A stretch of 49,369 bases of DNA from UBA3700 sp964478025 (GCA_964478025.1 CAYZGK010000012.1:1-49369); one strand, 5' to 3'; positions 39,390-49,154 are shown, numbered from the stretch's first letter. Made by a program: numbers and translations. The notes: generated from the sequence alone by a model not told the origin.

Positions 39390-41696
39390 ATGCCAGATTT
39401 TAGTGAAGAATTATTAGAAAAATTTACAAAAGAATTAGACATTGAAAAAATAACAGCAAAATGTTTAATAAATTGTGGTTTAAAAACTATAGAGGAATGT
39501 AAAGAATTTTTACATCCTTCTTTTGATTCTTTAACTAAGGTTGATTTGTATCCAGGATTTAGTGAAGTTAAAGAAAGATTAAATAGAGCTATAGAAAATA
39601 ATGAATCTATTATGATTTATGGCGATTATGATGTTGATGGTATTTGTTCAACAGCACTTATGTATTTATTCTTAAAATCTAAAGGTGTTGAAAATGTAAA
39701 TTATTTTATTCCAGATAGAAGAGAAAATGGCTATGGAATGAATAGTGAATCACTTGAAGAACTTCAAGAAGAGTTTAATCCTGATTTATATATAACAGTA
39801 GACTGCGGTATTGGAAGTGTTGAGGAAATTGACTATATTATTGAAGGTTTTGGTAGCGATGTAATTGTAACTGATCACCATCAAATTCCAGCTTCAGTTC
39901 CTTCTTGTCCAATATTTAATCCTCATTTATGTAAAGATGAAACATTTGCTGATTTATGTGGAGCGGGCGTTGTTTTAAGATTGATTGAGGGAATGACATC
40001 ATTTGAAGAAAGTAAACAATATTATGATATAGCTGCTCTTGCTACAATTGCAGATATGATGCCACTTGTTAAAGATAACAGAATAATAGTCAAGTATGGT
40101 ATTGAACTTTTAAATAAACACAAAAGAAAAGGCTTATATAAGCTTATAAGCACATTTACTAAAGAGGAAATTAATTCAACAGATATTGGCTTTAAATTAG
40201 CACCAAAACTAAATGCTGTTGGTAGATTGAAAAACACAAATCAATTAATAGATTTATTTACAGAAGATGACGATTTTCTTTTAGATACACTTGTTGAAGA
40301 TATAAATGAAACAAATCAAAAAAGACAAGTTATGTCTAAGAAATTACTTGAAGAAGTTGAAGAGGCAATCTCAGGATATGATTTTGAAAAATATCCAATT
40401 ATAGTATTAAAGGGCGCTAAATGGGATGAAGGAATATTAGGAATTTGTGCATCTTCCATTCAAAATGAATTTAATCATCCAGTTCTTTTATTTACAAAAA
40501 CAAGTGAAGGATTAAAAGGATCGGGTCGTTCAATTCCAAATATAAATATATACGAGTGCGTATCAAGTCAAAGTGAGCTTTTATCTAGATTTGGTGGTCA
40601 TCCACAAGCATGTGGATTAAGTTTAGATGAAAGTAATTTTGAAGCATTTAAAGAAGGAATAAATGAGTATTGTAAGAGCCACTTTGATGATTCTATTTAT
40701 TTAGAAAATCATAATGATTATTTTGATTTCCATGAAATTAAAGATTTAAAGAAAGTTGCAAAAGAACTTATGATGCTTGAGCCTTATGGTGAAAAGAACA
40801 AAAAGCCATTATTTGGTTGTGAAATTCAAAATTTAAAGTTTAAACGTATAAAGATGGGCTCTAATCATATAGTATATAAAAATAGAGGATTTCAAATGGT
40901 TGGATTTAATATGGCAGATAAATTGCCAGTACTAAATAACCAACTAAGAAAAATTATTACCTTTAATATTCAATTAAATATCTATAACAATGTTGAAAGT
41001 GTACAAGCTATTTTAAAATCTACGCATTGCATAGAGTTTAATGATGGATTTATAGACAATTATATAAAAACAGCACTATATGAAGATAAAAGTATTTTCC
41101 ATCCAAAGGCGATAGAGCCCCAAGAAGCCTTAAAACTTATTGAAGGGAATAAATACTCGACAGCTTTTATTTGCTACTCAAAATCGACGTTTGATGCGTT
41201 TAAAGAAAAATGTGGAGAAAAATTACTTGTAAATGCATTTTATATGGATTTTGCAGCACCAAATAATGCTTTGTTCTTTAATTTAGACAAGAGTGAAAGT
41301 TTAGATAAATATAAAAATGTTGTATTTTTAGATAGACCTATATCTTTAGGATATATTGATGAATTAAAGTTAAATAAAGACTGTGTGGTTTACTATGTTG
41401 AAAATAATGAACCAATGAAGAATTTAAAAAATTATTTAAGTAGTTATGAAGAGTTAGGATTAATGTTTAAAGAAATAGATAAACTTACAAAATTTAATTC
41501 TTATATGGACATTTGGTCTTTATATATGGATATTGAAAAAAGTTTAAATGTAAACTATAATAATTTAGTAGTTGCTATGCATATTTTTGCCGATCTTGGA
41601 ATTTTAATTCAAGAAGATGGAGTATACAAGATAGATAAAAAGGTTAAAAACCCAATATCTAATAGCAAACTATATAAAAAGATAATAGGAGCATAG
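39390..41696 (+). CDS. recJ: Single-stranded-DNA exonuclease RecJ
   Basis: RecJ degrades single-stranded DNA 5' to 3' in recombination and mismatch repair. The 768-residue protein contains the DHH phosphoesterase motifs: IYGDYDVDGICSTAL, TVDCGIG, VTDHHQIP, and the DHHA1 part with SGRSIPNINIYE and FGGHPQACGLSL. An OB-like domain and a long C-terminal extension (about 570-768), common in Firmicutes, follow. The ATG has no ribosome site and lies 13 bases after the stem of the secF hairpin. The gene heads a run with rel, dtd, an MBL hydrolase and hemZ. Confidence 0.94.
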   Translation: MPDFSEELLEKFTKELDIEKITAKCLINCGLKTIEECKEFLHPSFDSLTKVDLYPGFSEVKERLNRAIENNESIMIYGDYDVDGICSTALMYLFLKSKGVENVNYFIPDRRENGYGMNSESLEELQEEFNPDLYITVDCGIGSVEEIDYIIEGFGSDVIVTDHHQIPASVPSCPIFNPHLCKDETFADLCGAGVVLRLIEGMTSFEESKQYYDIAALATIADMMPLVKDNRIIVKYGIELLNKHKRKGLYKLISTFTKEEINSTDIGFKLAPKLNAVGRLKNTNQLIDLFTEDDDFLLDTLVEDINETNQKRQVMSKKLLEEVEEAISGYDFEKYPIIVLKGAKWDEGILGICASSIQNEFNHPVLLFTKTSEGLKGSGRSIPNINIYECVSSQSELLSRFGGHPQACGLSLDESNFEAFKEGINEYCKSHFDDSIYLENHNDYFDFHEIKDLKKVAKELMMLEPYGEKNKKPLFGCEIQNLKFKRIKMGSNHIVYKNRGFQMVGFNMADKLPVLNNQLRKIITFNIQLNIYNNVESVQAILKSTHCIEFNDGFIDNYIKTALYEDKSIFHPKAIEPQEALKLIEGNKYSTAFICYSKSTFDAFKEKCGEKLLVNAFYMDFAAPNNALFFNLDKSESLDKYKNVVFLDRPISLGYIDELKLNKDCVVYYVENNEPMKNLKNYLSSYEELGLMFKEIDKLTKFNSYMDIWSLYMDIEKSLNVNYNNLVVAMHIFADLGILIQEDGVYKIDKKVKNPISNSKLYKKIIGA

Positions 41697-41701
41697 AAAA
41701 C

Positions 41702-43879
41702 TTGGATATTGATATCGAGAGTTCTTTTTTAGCAAAGATTAATAATAATTACACAGAAAGTAATGCTGCGAAAATAGATAAAGCATATTACTTTGCTAAA
41801 GCTGCGCATCGTGGACAAAAAAGACAATCAGGTGAAGATTATATAATTCACCCACTTTCTGTTGCAGACATTCTTGTTGACCTTGGAATGGATTCAGACA
41901 CAATATCTGCGGCTCTTTTGCATGATGTAATCGAGGATACTCAAGTAAGTGAAACTGAAATTGCGGATAATTTTGGTGAAACAGTTTTAATGCTAGTTCA
42001 AGGTGTTACTAAACTTTCTAAATTAAACTTTAAAACAAGAGAAGAAGAACAAGCTGAGAATTTAAGAAGAATGTTCCTTGCAATGTCTAATGATATAAGA
42101 GTTATTATCATTAAACTTGCAGATAGATTGAATAATATGAGAACTTTAGCCTTTAAGGATGAGGAAGGCCAAAAAAGAATTGCAAAGGAAACTTTGGAAA
42201 TTTATGCGCCAATTGCATCAAGACTTGGAATTGCTCCAATTAAAGGTGAGCTTGAAGATTTATGTCTAAGATATTTATATCCTGAGGATTATTTCTATAT
42301 TGCAGATAAAGTTGCTCAAACTAAAGCTGAAAGACAAAAATTCGTTGAAGATATAGAAAAAGAATTGCAAGTTCTTTTAGATGAACTTGGAATTAAAGGT
42401 GAAATAAATGGTAGACCTAAACATTTCTATAGTATTTATAGAAAATTAAAGAAAGGTAAAAGTTTTGAGGAAATATACGATTTAATAGCGGTAAGAATAA
42501 TTGTAGATACAGTTAAAGATTGTTATTCCGTACTTGGTGCTGTACATACTAAGTGGAAACCGCTTCCTGGCCGTTTTAAAGACTATATTTCCGTTCCTAA
42601 AGGAAATTTATATCAATCACTACATACAACGGTTATTGCGCCTTATGGAACGCCATTTGAAATTCAAATAAGAACTCATGAAATGCATGAGATAGCAGAA
42701 TATGGTATCGCTGCGCATTGGAAATATAAGATGGGAAACACAACATCTAAGCAAACTCTTGATGATCAAAAACTTGCTTGGATTAGAAACGTTATGGAAC
42801 TTCAAAATGATTTCCATGATTCATCTGAATATTTAAATAACGTAAAGATGGACTTATATTCAGATCAAGTTTTCGTATTTACACCAAAGGGCGATGTATT
42901 TAATTTACCAAACGGAGCTACGGGTATTGATTTTGCTTATACAATTCATACTCAAGTTGGACATCACTGTGTTGGAATAAAGATTAATGGAAAAATGGTT
43001 CCAATTTCAACAAAACTTAGAAATGGTGATGTTGTTGAAGTTATTACTTCAAATTCGTCAAAAGGTCCATCAAGAGATTGGTTAAATATAGCAATTAATC
43101 CAAATGTTAAATCAAAGATAAAAGCATTCTTTAAAAAGCAAAATCGTGAAGAAAATCTAAAGATTGGTCATGATACGCTTGAGCGTGTTGCAAGACAAAA
43201 AGGTTTTGATATGAATGAACTTTTGAATCTTCCATCATGGAAAAGCTGTATAAAGACTGCATATAATGCAAATGATAACGACGATATCTTTGTAAATATT
43301 GGATGCGGCGAATTATCTGCATATCAGGTAATGACAAAACTTCTTGATTGTAAGAATAAAGATGTAGATAATGGCGAGATTTCAGCTGAACAAGTAATTG
43401 CAAAATTACCACCAATTAGAAAGAAATCGTCTGATAGTGGTATCTTAATTAATGGTATGGCTGGAATGAAAGTTAAATTCTCTCAATGTTGTACAGCGCT
43501 TCCAGGTGACGATATTGTTGGTTATATATCTAGAACTCGTGGTGTTATTATTCATAGAAAAGATTGTCCAAATGTATCTCAACTTGAACAAGAAAGATTG
43601 GTATCTGCTGAGTGGACTGATGTAATTACAGGAAAATATGAAGTCTTTGTTGAAATTTATGCTGATGAAAGGGCCGGTCTTGTTGCGGATATATCTACGC
43701 TTATAGCGCAATTGAAGGTTCCTATGGTAACCCTTGATGCGAGAAAAGTAGATAAAAATGTAGCAACAGTAAAACTTTCTGTTGAGGTTTCATCAACTGG
43801 AGAAATTAAGGAATTAATGACAAAACTTGCTGGAATTAAAGGCGTTCGTGAAGTAAAACGTGCAAATGGTAAAGGTTAA
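41702..43879 (+). CDS. rel: Bifunctional (p)ppGpp synthetase/hydrolase Rel
   Basis: This enzyme makes and degrades the stringent-response alarmones. The 725-residue protein starts with TTG at 41702 (AGGAG ends 10 bases upstream, inside recJ). Domains in order are the HD hydrolase (HRGQKRQSG, H50PLS, H74D with LLHDVIEDT), the synthetase domain with YDLIAVRIIV and GRFKDYI, TGS (about 390-450, LPNGATGIDFAYTIHT), the zinc-finger region with CCTALPGD and C-terminal ACT. The RFKD signature marks bifunctional Rel enzymes rather than synthetase-only RelA (which has an ExDD motif). The intact HD motif agrees. dtd follows after two bases. Confidence 0.95.
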   Translation: MDIDIESSFLAKINNNYTESNAAKIDKAYYFAKAAHRGQKRQSGEDYIIHPLSVADILVDLGMDSDTISAALLHDVIEDTQVSETEIADNFGETVLMLVQGVTKLSKLNFKTREEEQAENLRRMFLAMSNDIRVIIIKLADRLNNMRTLAFKDEEGQKRIAKETLEIYAPIASRLGIAPIKGELEDLCLRYLYPEDYFYIADKVAQTKAERQKFVEDIEKELQVLLDELGIKGEINGRPKHFYSIYRKLKKGKSFEEIYDLIAVRIIVDTVKDCYSVLGAVHTKWKPLPGRFKDYISVPKGNLYQSLHTTVIAPYGTPFEIQIRTHEMHEIAEYGIAAHWKYKMGNTTSKQTLDDQKLAWIRNVMELQNDFHDSSEYLNNVKMDLYSDQVFVFTPKGDVFNLPNGATGIDFAYTIHTQVGHHCVGIKINGKMVPISTKLRNGDVVEVITSNSSKGPSRDWLNIAINPNVKSKIKAFFKKQNREENLKIGHDTLERVARQKGFDMNELLNLPSWKSCIKTAYNANDNDDIFVNIGCGELSAYQVMTKLLDCKNKDVDNGEISAEQVIAKLPPIRKKSSDSGILINGMAGMKVKFSQCCTALPGDDIVGYISRTRGVIIHRKDCPNVSQLEQERLVSAEWTDVITGKYEVFVEIYADERAGLVADISTLIAQLKVPMVTLDARKVDKNVATVKLSVEVSSTGEIKELMTKLAGIKGVREVKRANGKG

Positions 43880-43881
43880 AA

Positions 43882-44337
43882 ATGAAAGCTGTAATACAAA
43901 GAATTAACTACGCAAGATTAACAGTTGAAGATAAGCTTATATCTTCATGTGGCCCTGGATACTTGGTTTTACTTGGATTTACTCATAATGATGATAAGAA
44001 AATTGTAGATTATGTTGTAGATAGAGTTTGTTTTATGAGACTTTTTAGAGATGAAAATGGAAAAACTAATAAAACGCTTCAAGATATTAATGGCGAGGTT
44101 ATGGTTGTTTCTAATTTTACCTTATACGCAAATACAGCCACTAATAGACGACCAGATTTTTCAAAGGCGGCAAAAAGGGATGTTGCGCTTCCACTATATG
44201 AGTATGCGCTTGATGTTTTTAAACAAAAATTAAATGTAGATAATTTAGCAACAGGAGTGTTTGGTGAACATATGCATATTGAAATGTCAGCTGATGGTCC
44301 TGTTATGATTATTGTTGAAAAGAACAATGAAAGTTGA
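43882..44337 (+). CDS. dtd: D-aminoacyl-tRNA deacylase (DTD), with altered signature motifs
   Basis: DTD removes D-amino acids and glycine wrongly attached to tRNAs. The 151-residue protein has the family length and start (MKAVIQRINYARLTVE) and the region LYANTATNRRPDF. The two active-site signatures are altered: SNFTL (77-81) where SQFTL is usual, and GPVM (139-142) where GPVT is usual. The Gly-Pro pair that enforces chirality is kept, so function is probably retained with changed detail. It follows rel, a very common pairing in Firmicutes, and overlaps the next gene by 11 bases. Confidence 0.9.
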   Translation: MKAVIQRINYARLTVEDKLISSCGPGYLVLLGFTHNDDKKIVDYVVDRVCFMRLFRDENGKTNKTLQDINGEVMVVSNFTLYANTATNRRPDFSKAAKRDVALPLYEYALDVFKQKLNVDNLATGVFGEHMHIEMSADGPVMIIVEKNNES

Positions 44338-44947
44338 AAGATTAACTGGTGGCAAATTAGCCAATAACGCATATTTTTTAGTAAATGAAATAACAAGGAA
44401 TTGTATTCTAATTGACACATTTGAACAAACTGAGCCAATTTTGAACTATTTAGAAAATAATTGTCTTAAATTAGAGGCTATTTTATTAACTCATGGTCAT
44501 TTTGATCATATATCTGGTGTAAAAAAGATAAAAGATAAAACCAACTGCAAAGTTTATCTGCATAAAGACGATGTTTGGAAAATAACAGCATTTGATCAAA
44601 TGGCAAGGATGTGTAATATACAAGTTGAGCCGTTTGATGTTGACTATGAAATTCAAGGGGATGAAGAAAACCTTGAAATTATAGGATATAAAATTAAAGC
44701 CATTCATACACCTGGTCATACAAAGGGTGGGGTATGCTATATGATTGATGAAATGATTTTTGTTGGAGATACAATTTTTAAAGACTCATATGGTAGAACA
44801 GATTTTGAAGATAGTGATTTTCAGACTCTCAAATCGTCCATATTTAAAATCTTTAATTTAGAGGGTGATTACCTATACCTTCCAGGGCATGGTGATGTAA
44901 CAACTTCAAAGTATGAAAAATTGTATAATCCAATAAGTAGGGACTAA
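44327..44947 (+). CDS. Metallo-beta-lactamase-fold hydrolase (glyoxalase II-like)
   Basis: The 206-residue protein has the metal-binding motif THGHFDH (55-61), a further histidine in HTPGHTKGG, the bridging aspartate in VGDTIF and the final histidine in LPGHGD, all in the order of the glyoxalase II-like group. It probably hydrolyses a thioester or ester; the substrate is unknown. From ATG 44327 it overlaps the end of dtd; an upstream in-frame TTG (44312) is less likely. The order rel-dtd-MBL-hemZ is conserved in Clostridia. Confidence 0.9.
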   Translation: MKVERLTGGKLANNAYFLVNEITRNCILIDTFEQTEPILNYLENNCLKLEAILLTHGHFDHISGVKKIKDKTNCKVYLHKDDVWKITAFDQMARMCNIQVEPFDVDYEIQGDEENLEIIGYKIKAIHTPGHTKGGVCYMIDEMIFVGDTIFKDSYGRTDFEDSDFQTLKSSIFKIFNLEGDYLYLPGHGDVTTSKYEKLYNPISRD

Positions 44948-44952
44948 GATAT

Positions 44953-46395
44953 ATGGAAAATATAGAACTTAAATTTTTAACAAATGAAACCCAATTTGAT
45001 AATGACTATAAGGATATGGTTAGAGCATTTTATCCTTATGTTGTGTTAAATGAAACTTCTGAAAATTTTATAAAACTTGACCTTGAGGAGATTGAGGATA
45101 AAAAATATAAAGTCAATATTTGTCTAGACATAAAATGCTTAAAAATAGAGAGATATTATGAAAATGTATTTAATTTAGAAAAATTTACTTCCCTATTAGA
45201 AATAAAATCTCTAAAAAAGAGAATTTCTAAGATAAAACTCTACGAAGTGTTATCTGAACTTACAGGCGTAAATCTACCTTATGGATCCTTAACAGGTATT
45301 CGTCCAACGAAGCTTTTTAGAGAAACTTTAGAAAAAGGAATTGACGCAAAAAAGTATTTTGAAGATGAGCTTCATGTATCTAAGGGAAAGGTTGATTTAA
45401 TTTCAAGAATTGTAAAAAATCAGGATAGAGTTTATACAAAGGATGAAAAGTATGTTGACGTTTTTGTTAACATTCCAATATGTACTACAAGGTGCTCATA
45501 TTGTTCTTTTTTAGCAGCAGAGCTTAGTAGAGTAAAAAACCTAATTTGTCCATATACACAAGAAGTTGTTGAAGAAATTGAAATGACAAAAAAGATAATT
45601 AATGAAAAGGGCTTTATTGTTAAATCTGTTTATATTGGGGGCGGAACTCCAACATCAATTGATGATGAATCTTTTGAAAAAATTGTTTCAGCAGCAAACT
45701 TTAATTGTAGTGAATATACTGTTGAGGCAGGAAGGCCAGATACAATAACTCGTGAAAAATTAGATATTATGTCAAAATGTGGTGTTACAAGAATTTCAAT
45801 AAATCCACAAAGTTTTTGTCAAAAAACTCTTGATATAATTGGTAGAAAACATACAATTCAAGACATTTTTGATGTATATAAGATGGCAAGAGAGTACTCA
45901 TTTGATATTAATATGGATTTAATTGCTATGCTGCCAGGTGAAACTTTTGAAGATTTTAAGTATTCAGTTGATACAGCAATCTCACTAAATCCAGATAATA
46001 TTACTGTTCATACACTTGCTTTAAAAAAAGGCTCTAAGTTAATGGAAAATAACTATTCAAATGTATCTGAAGATTTACCATCAAAGATGGTAGATTATGC
46101 AATGAATGCAATACTAAACGCTGGATATGAGCCATACTACATGTATAGACAAAAACATATGTCAGGAAACCTTGAAAATGTTGGATATTGCAAAAAGAAT
46201 AAAGAATGCATCTATAACATTGATATTATGGAAGAAACAACGTCAATTATAGCAAATGGCGCAGGAGCCATTTCTAAAAAGTTAGATATTAGCAAAAATC
46301 AGATAACTAGACTTCCAGAAGCAAAAGGTCTTGATGTATATTTGCAAAGAAAAGATTCGATTATTGAAGATAAATATAATTTCTTTATTAATTAA
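44953..46395 (+). CDS. hemZ: Radical SAM coproporphyrinogen III oxidase-like protein HemZ
   Basis: HemZ-type proteins are radical SAM enzymes related to HemN/HemW. The 480-residue protein has an N-terminal domain (about 1-165) with LTGIRPTKLFRE, typical of HemZ, followed by FVNIPICTTRCSYC with the cluster cysteines C177, C181 and C184. YIGGGTPTS and ISINPQSF follow. The C-terminal part has YMYRQKHMSGNLENVGY, also characteristic. No other haem-synthesis gene is present in the window, so a role in haem formation is uncertain; HemW-like or other functions are possible. Confidence 0.9.
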   Translation: MENIELKFLTNETQFDNDYKDMVRAFYPYVVLNETSENFIKLDLEEIEDKKYKVNICLDIKCLKIERYYENVFNLEKFTSLLEIKSLKKRISKIKLYEVLSELTGVNLPYGSLTGIRPTKLFRETLEKGIDAKKYFEDELHVSKGKVDLISRIVKNQDRVYTKDEKYVDVFVNIPICTTRCSYCSFLAAELSRVKNLICPYTQEVVEEIEMTKKIINEKGFIVKSVYIGGGTPTSIDDESFEKIVSAANFNCSEYTVEAGRPDTITREKLDIMSKCGVTRISINPQSFCQKTLDIIGRKHTIQDIFDVYKMAREYSFDINMDLIAMLPGETFEDFKYSVDTAISLNPDNITVHTLALKKGSKLMENNYSNVSEDLPSKMVDYAMNAILNAGYEPYYMYRQKHMSGNLENVGYCKKNKECIYNIDIMEETTSIIANGAGAISKKLDISKNQITRLPEAKGLDVYLQRKDSIIEDKYNFFIN

Positions 46396-46406
46396 TAATA
46401 TTTTAG

Positions 46407-46435
46407 TTGCGACAAAAAAAATATTTTGTTATGAT
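46407..46435 (+). promoter_or_regulatory. Promoter of rpsO
   Basis: TTGCGA (46407-46412), 17 bases, TATGAT (46430-46435) preceded by an extended TGT. Confidence 0.65.
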
Positions 46436-46440
46436 ATTAG

Positions 46441-46527
46441 CCGGTACCAGTGCTAGGTTTAACAAAAACTCCGATGTTTTACGTAGTGCTTGGCGAATTA
46501 ATTTTCCAAAGAAGGAGGATATAAACA
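46441..46527 (+). promoter_or_regulatory. rpsO leader, possible S15 autoregulatory site
   Basis: About 85 transcribed bases lie before rpsO. They hold a small hairpin AAAAC / GTTTT around TCCGAT (46466-46480 region) and a G+C-rich block GCCGGTACCAGTGC whose base pairing with CTTGGCG near 46490 is possible but not perfect. S15 regulates its own mRNA in many bacteria. Structure was judged by eye, so this is only a candidate. Confidence 0.35.
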
Positions 46528-46797
46528 ATGGAAAAGATCAACAAGAAAGAAATTATTGCACAATTCGGAAAGAATGAAAACGACACAGGTTCAGCTGAAG
46601 TTCAAATTGCTTTATTAACAGCAAGAATTAAACATTTAACTGAGCACTTAAAAGTTAACAAACAAGATTCTCATTCAAGAAAGGGTTTACAACAAATGGT
46701 TGGTTCTAGAAGAAGCTTACTTAAGTATCTAAAAGAAACAGATATTGTTCGTTATCGTGCAATCGTTGACAAGCTAGATTTAAGAAGTTCTAACTAA
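46528..46797 (+). CDS. rpsO: 30S ribosomal protein S15
   Basis: S15 is a primary 16S rRNA-binding protein of the small subunit. The 89-residue protein has the full family pattern: IIAQFGKNENDTGSAEVQIA, LTEHLKVNKQDSHSRKGL and RRSLLKYLKETDIVRYRAI. AAGGAGG lies 9 bases before the ATG. It has its own promoter and terminator, with pnp downstream, the order found in most bacteria. Confidence 0.98.
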   Translation: MEKINKKEIIAQFGKNENDTGSAEVQIALLTARIKHLTEHLKVNKQDSHSRKGLQQMVGSRRSLLKYLKETDIVRYRAIVDKLDLRSSN

Positions 46798-46805
46798 TAA
46801 AACTT

Positions 46806-46836
46806 AGGGGTATTACTACAAGTAATGCCCCTTTTT
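46806..46836 (+). terminator. Intrinsic terminator of rpsO
   Basis: GGGGTATTACT / AGTAATGCCCC stem with a 3-base loop, then five T. Confidence 0.92.
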
Positions 46837-46908
46837 AAATCTAATTTTTAAAAAAGTAATCAAAAAAAGGAAATTTATAGATTAAATACTAATATTGGAG
46901 GATTAGTG

Positions 46909-48987
46909 ATGGAAAAGAAAATTTTTAAGACTGTAATTGGCGGTAGAGAAGTTTCTGTTGAAACTGGCGCTTATTGTGGTCAAGCTAACGGTAGTTGTAT
47001 CGTTAGATGTGGAGACACTGCTGTCATGGTAAATGCATGTATGGCAAAAGAAGCTAGAGAAGGTGTAGATTTCTTCCCATTATCTTGTGATTTTGAAGAG
47101 AAAATGTACGCTGTTGGTAAGATTCCAGGGGGATTCAAAAAGAGAGAAGGTAGAGCATCAGATAAGGCTATTTTAACATCAAGATTAATTGATAGACCTT
47201 TAAGACCTCTATTCCCAAAATTTTTCTATAACGATGTTACAGTTATAGCTACATGTTTATCTGTAGATACTAACATACCACCAGAAGTTTATGCTATGTT
47301 AGGTTCTTCTATTGCATTAACAATTTCAGATATACCATTTGCAGGACCTACAGGTTCAGTTGTAGTTGGTTATGTTGATGGACAATATGTTATTAACCCA
47401 GATGCTGAACAAAGAGCAAAGAGTAAGCTTAGCTTAAATCTTTCTGGTACAAAGGATGCTATCTTAATGGTAGAAGCTGGATGTAACGAATTAACAGAAG
47501 AAGAAATGGTTCAAGCTATTTTATTTGGACATGAAGAAATTAAGAAAATTGTTGCATGGATTGAAGGCATTCAAGCAGAGATTGGTAAAGAAAAGATTAT
47601 TCCTAATATTTATCACCCAGCTGAAGATGTAAAGGCTGATGTTGAAGCTTACTGTGATACAAAGATGGATGAAGTTTTAACTCACTTTGATAGACATGAA
47701 AGAGAAGTTGCTGAAGAAGCTTTAGATCAAGATGTTTATGCACATTTTGCTGAAAAATATCCAGATTCAAAGAGAGATATTTATGAAACAATGTATGCAA
47801 TGAAGAAAGCAAAAGTTAGAAAGAAGATTCTTGAAGATGGTGTAAGACCAGATGGTAGAACTTTAACAGAAATTAGACCAATTTGGTGTGAAACAGGTAT
47901 TCTTCCAAGAGTTCATGGTTCTGCTGTATTTACAAGAGGACAAACTCAAGCTTTAACAACATGTACTTTAGGTTCAATTTCTGAAGTTCAAAAGTTAGAA
48001 GGTTTAGATGACGATTCATGCAAGAGATATATGCATCAATATAACATGCCAGGATACACAACAGGTGAAGCAAAACCTCTAAAGAGCCCAGGTAGAAGAG
48101 AAATCGGACACGGAGCATTAGCTGAAAGAGCATTAGAGCCAGTTATTCCACCAGTTGAAGAGTTCCCATATGCAATTAGAATGGTTTCAGATATCTTATC
48201 TTCAAATGGTTCTACATCAATGGCTTCAACATGTGGTTCAACATTAGCATTAATGGATGCTGGTGTACCTATTAGAAAACCGGTTGCTGGTGTAGCTATG
48301 GGATTAATCTCTAATGAAGATAAATCTAAGGTTGCTGTTATGACAGATATCCAAGGATTAGAGGACTTCTTAGGCGATATGGATTTTAAGGTTACAGGTA
48401 CTGTTGATGGTATTACTGCTATTCAAATGGATATTAAGATTAAAGGTATTAATGAAAAGATTTTAAGACAAGCTTTAGCTCAAGCAAGAGAGGGTAGATT
48501 ATTCATCTTAAATAAAATGTTAGAAACAATCCCAGAACCAAGAAAAGAGTTATCTAAGTTTGCTCCAAAGATCGTATCATTCCAAATCAATCCAGATAAG
48601 ATTAAAGATGTTATCGGATCAGGTGGTAAGACAATCAATAAGATTATTGAAGATACAGGCGTTAAGATTGATATTAATGACTTTGGTGATGTATTTGTTT
48701 CATCAATTGATACAGATATGATTGAAAAAGCTAAAAAGACAATTCAATTAATTTGTTCAGATCCAGAAGTTGGTGAAGAATTAACAGGAACTGTTGTAAG
48801 AATTATGAACTTTGGTGCATTTGTAGAAATTGCTCCAGGAAAAGATGCTATGATCCATATTTCTAAATTAAAGAAAGAAAGAGTTGAAAAGGTTGAAGAT
48901 GTATTAAAACTTGGTGACAAGGTTAAAGTACAAGTAATCGATATCAACGAAAAAGGAATTGGATTAAAACTTCTAGAAGTTCTATAA
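46909..48987 (+). CDS. pnp: Polyribonucleotide nucleotidyltransferase (PNPase)
   Basis: PNPase degrades RNA 3' to 5' by phosphorolysis. From ATG 46909 the protein has 692 residues. Two RNase PH-like domains (about 10-230 and 300-540) are joined by an all-helical linker. Motifs include FFPLSCDFEEKMYAVGKIPG, RLIDRPLRPLFPK, RGQTQALTTCTLGS and the active-site aspartates in the second domain around DFLGDMDFKVTGT. The C-terminus has KH (IGSGGKTINKIIEDTGVKIDI read in parts) and S1 (VVRIMNFGAFVEIAPG) RNA-binding domains. GGAGG (46897-46901) is 7 bases before this ATG; the GTG at 46906 is too close. A strong terminator follows. Confidence 0.98.
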   Translation: MEKKIFKTVIGGREVSVETGAYCGQANGSCIVRCGDTAVMVNACMAKEAREGVDFFPLSCDFEEKMYAVGKIPGGFKKREGRASDKAILTSRLIDRPLRPLFPKFFYNDVTVIATCLSVDTNIPPEVYAMLGSSIALTISDIPFAGPTGSVVVGYVDGQYVINPDAEQRAKSKLSLNLSGTKDAILMVEAGCNELTEEEMVQAILFGHEEIKKIVAWIEGIQAEIGKEKIIPNIYHPAEDVKADVEAYCDTKMDEVLTHFDRHEREVAEEALDQDVYAHFAEKYPDSKRDIYETMYAMKKAKVRKKILEDGVRPDGRTLTEIRPIWCETGILPRVHGSAVFTRGQTQALTTCTLGSISEVQKLEGLDDDSCKRYMHQYNMPGYTTGEAKPLKSPGRREIGHGALAERALEPVIPPVEEFPYAIRMVSDILSSNGSTSMASTCGSTLALMDAGVPIRKPVAGVAMGLISNEDKSKVAVMTDIQGLEDFLGDMDFKVTGTVDGITAIQMDIKIKGINEKILRQALAQAREGRLFILNKMLETIPEPRKELSKFAPKIVSFQINPDKIKDVIGSGGKTINKIIEDTGVKIDINDFGDVFVSSIDTDMIEKAKKTIQLICSDPEVGEELTGTVVRIMNFGAFVEIAPGKDAMIHISKLKKERVEKVEDVLKLGDKVKVQVIDINEKGIGLKLLEVL

Positions 48988-49012
48988 TCTAAAGAAAAAT
49001 ATTGAGTTTAGG

Positions 49013-49044
49013 GTGCATCGAAATAAATCGGTGCACTTTTTTTT
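49013..49044 (+). terminator. Intrinsic terminator of pnp
   Basis: GTGCATCGA / TCGGTGCAC, 9 pairs with one G-T, loop AATAAA, then eight T. Confidence 0.93.
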
Positions 49045-49110
49045 GTAGATTAAATTATTAGTTTAGTATTTTAGTTTAGATAAAAAACTTAGAAGAATAA
49101 TGTTAAATTT

Positions 49111-49154
49111 TGAACCGGTGGTTCATTTTTTTTTAATTAATTAATTTGTATAAT
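49111..49154 (+). promoter_or_regulatory. Inverted repeat and -10 box before the XRE gene
   Basis: TGAACC GGT GGTTCA (49111-49125) is a perfect inverted repeat with 6-base arms, followed by nine T. TATAAT is at 49149-49154. No good -35 box is seen; the repeat covers where it would be. It could be an operator for the regulator downstream, or a second small terminator; both readings fit. Confidence 0.5.

Noticed and set aside
43131..43711. Minus-strand open frames inside rel
   Set aside because: Low-complexity translations opposite conserved TGS and C-terminal domains of Rel; no initiation signals.
44051..44233. 60-residue plus-strand frame inside dtd
   Set aside because: Out of frame with a complete dtd gene and with no recognisable domain.
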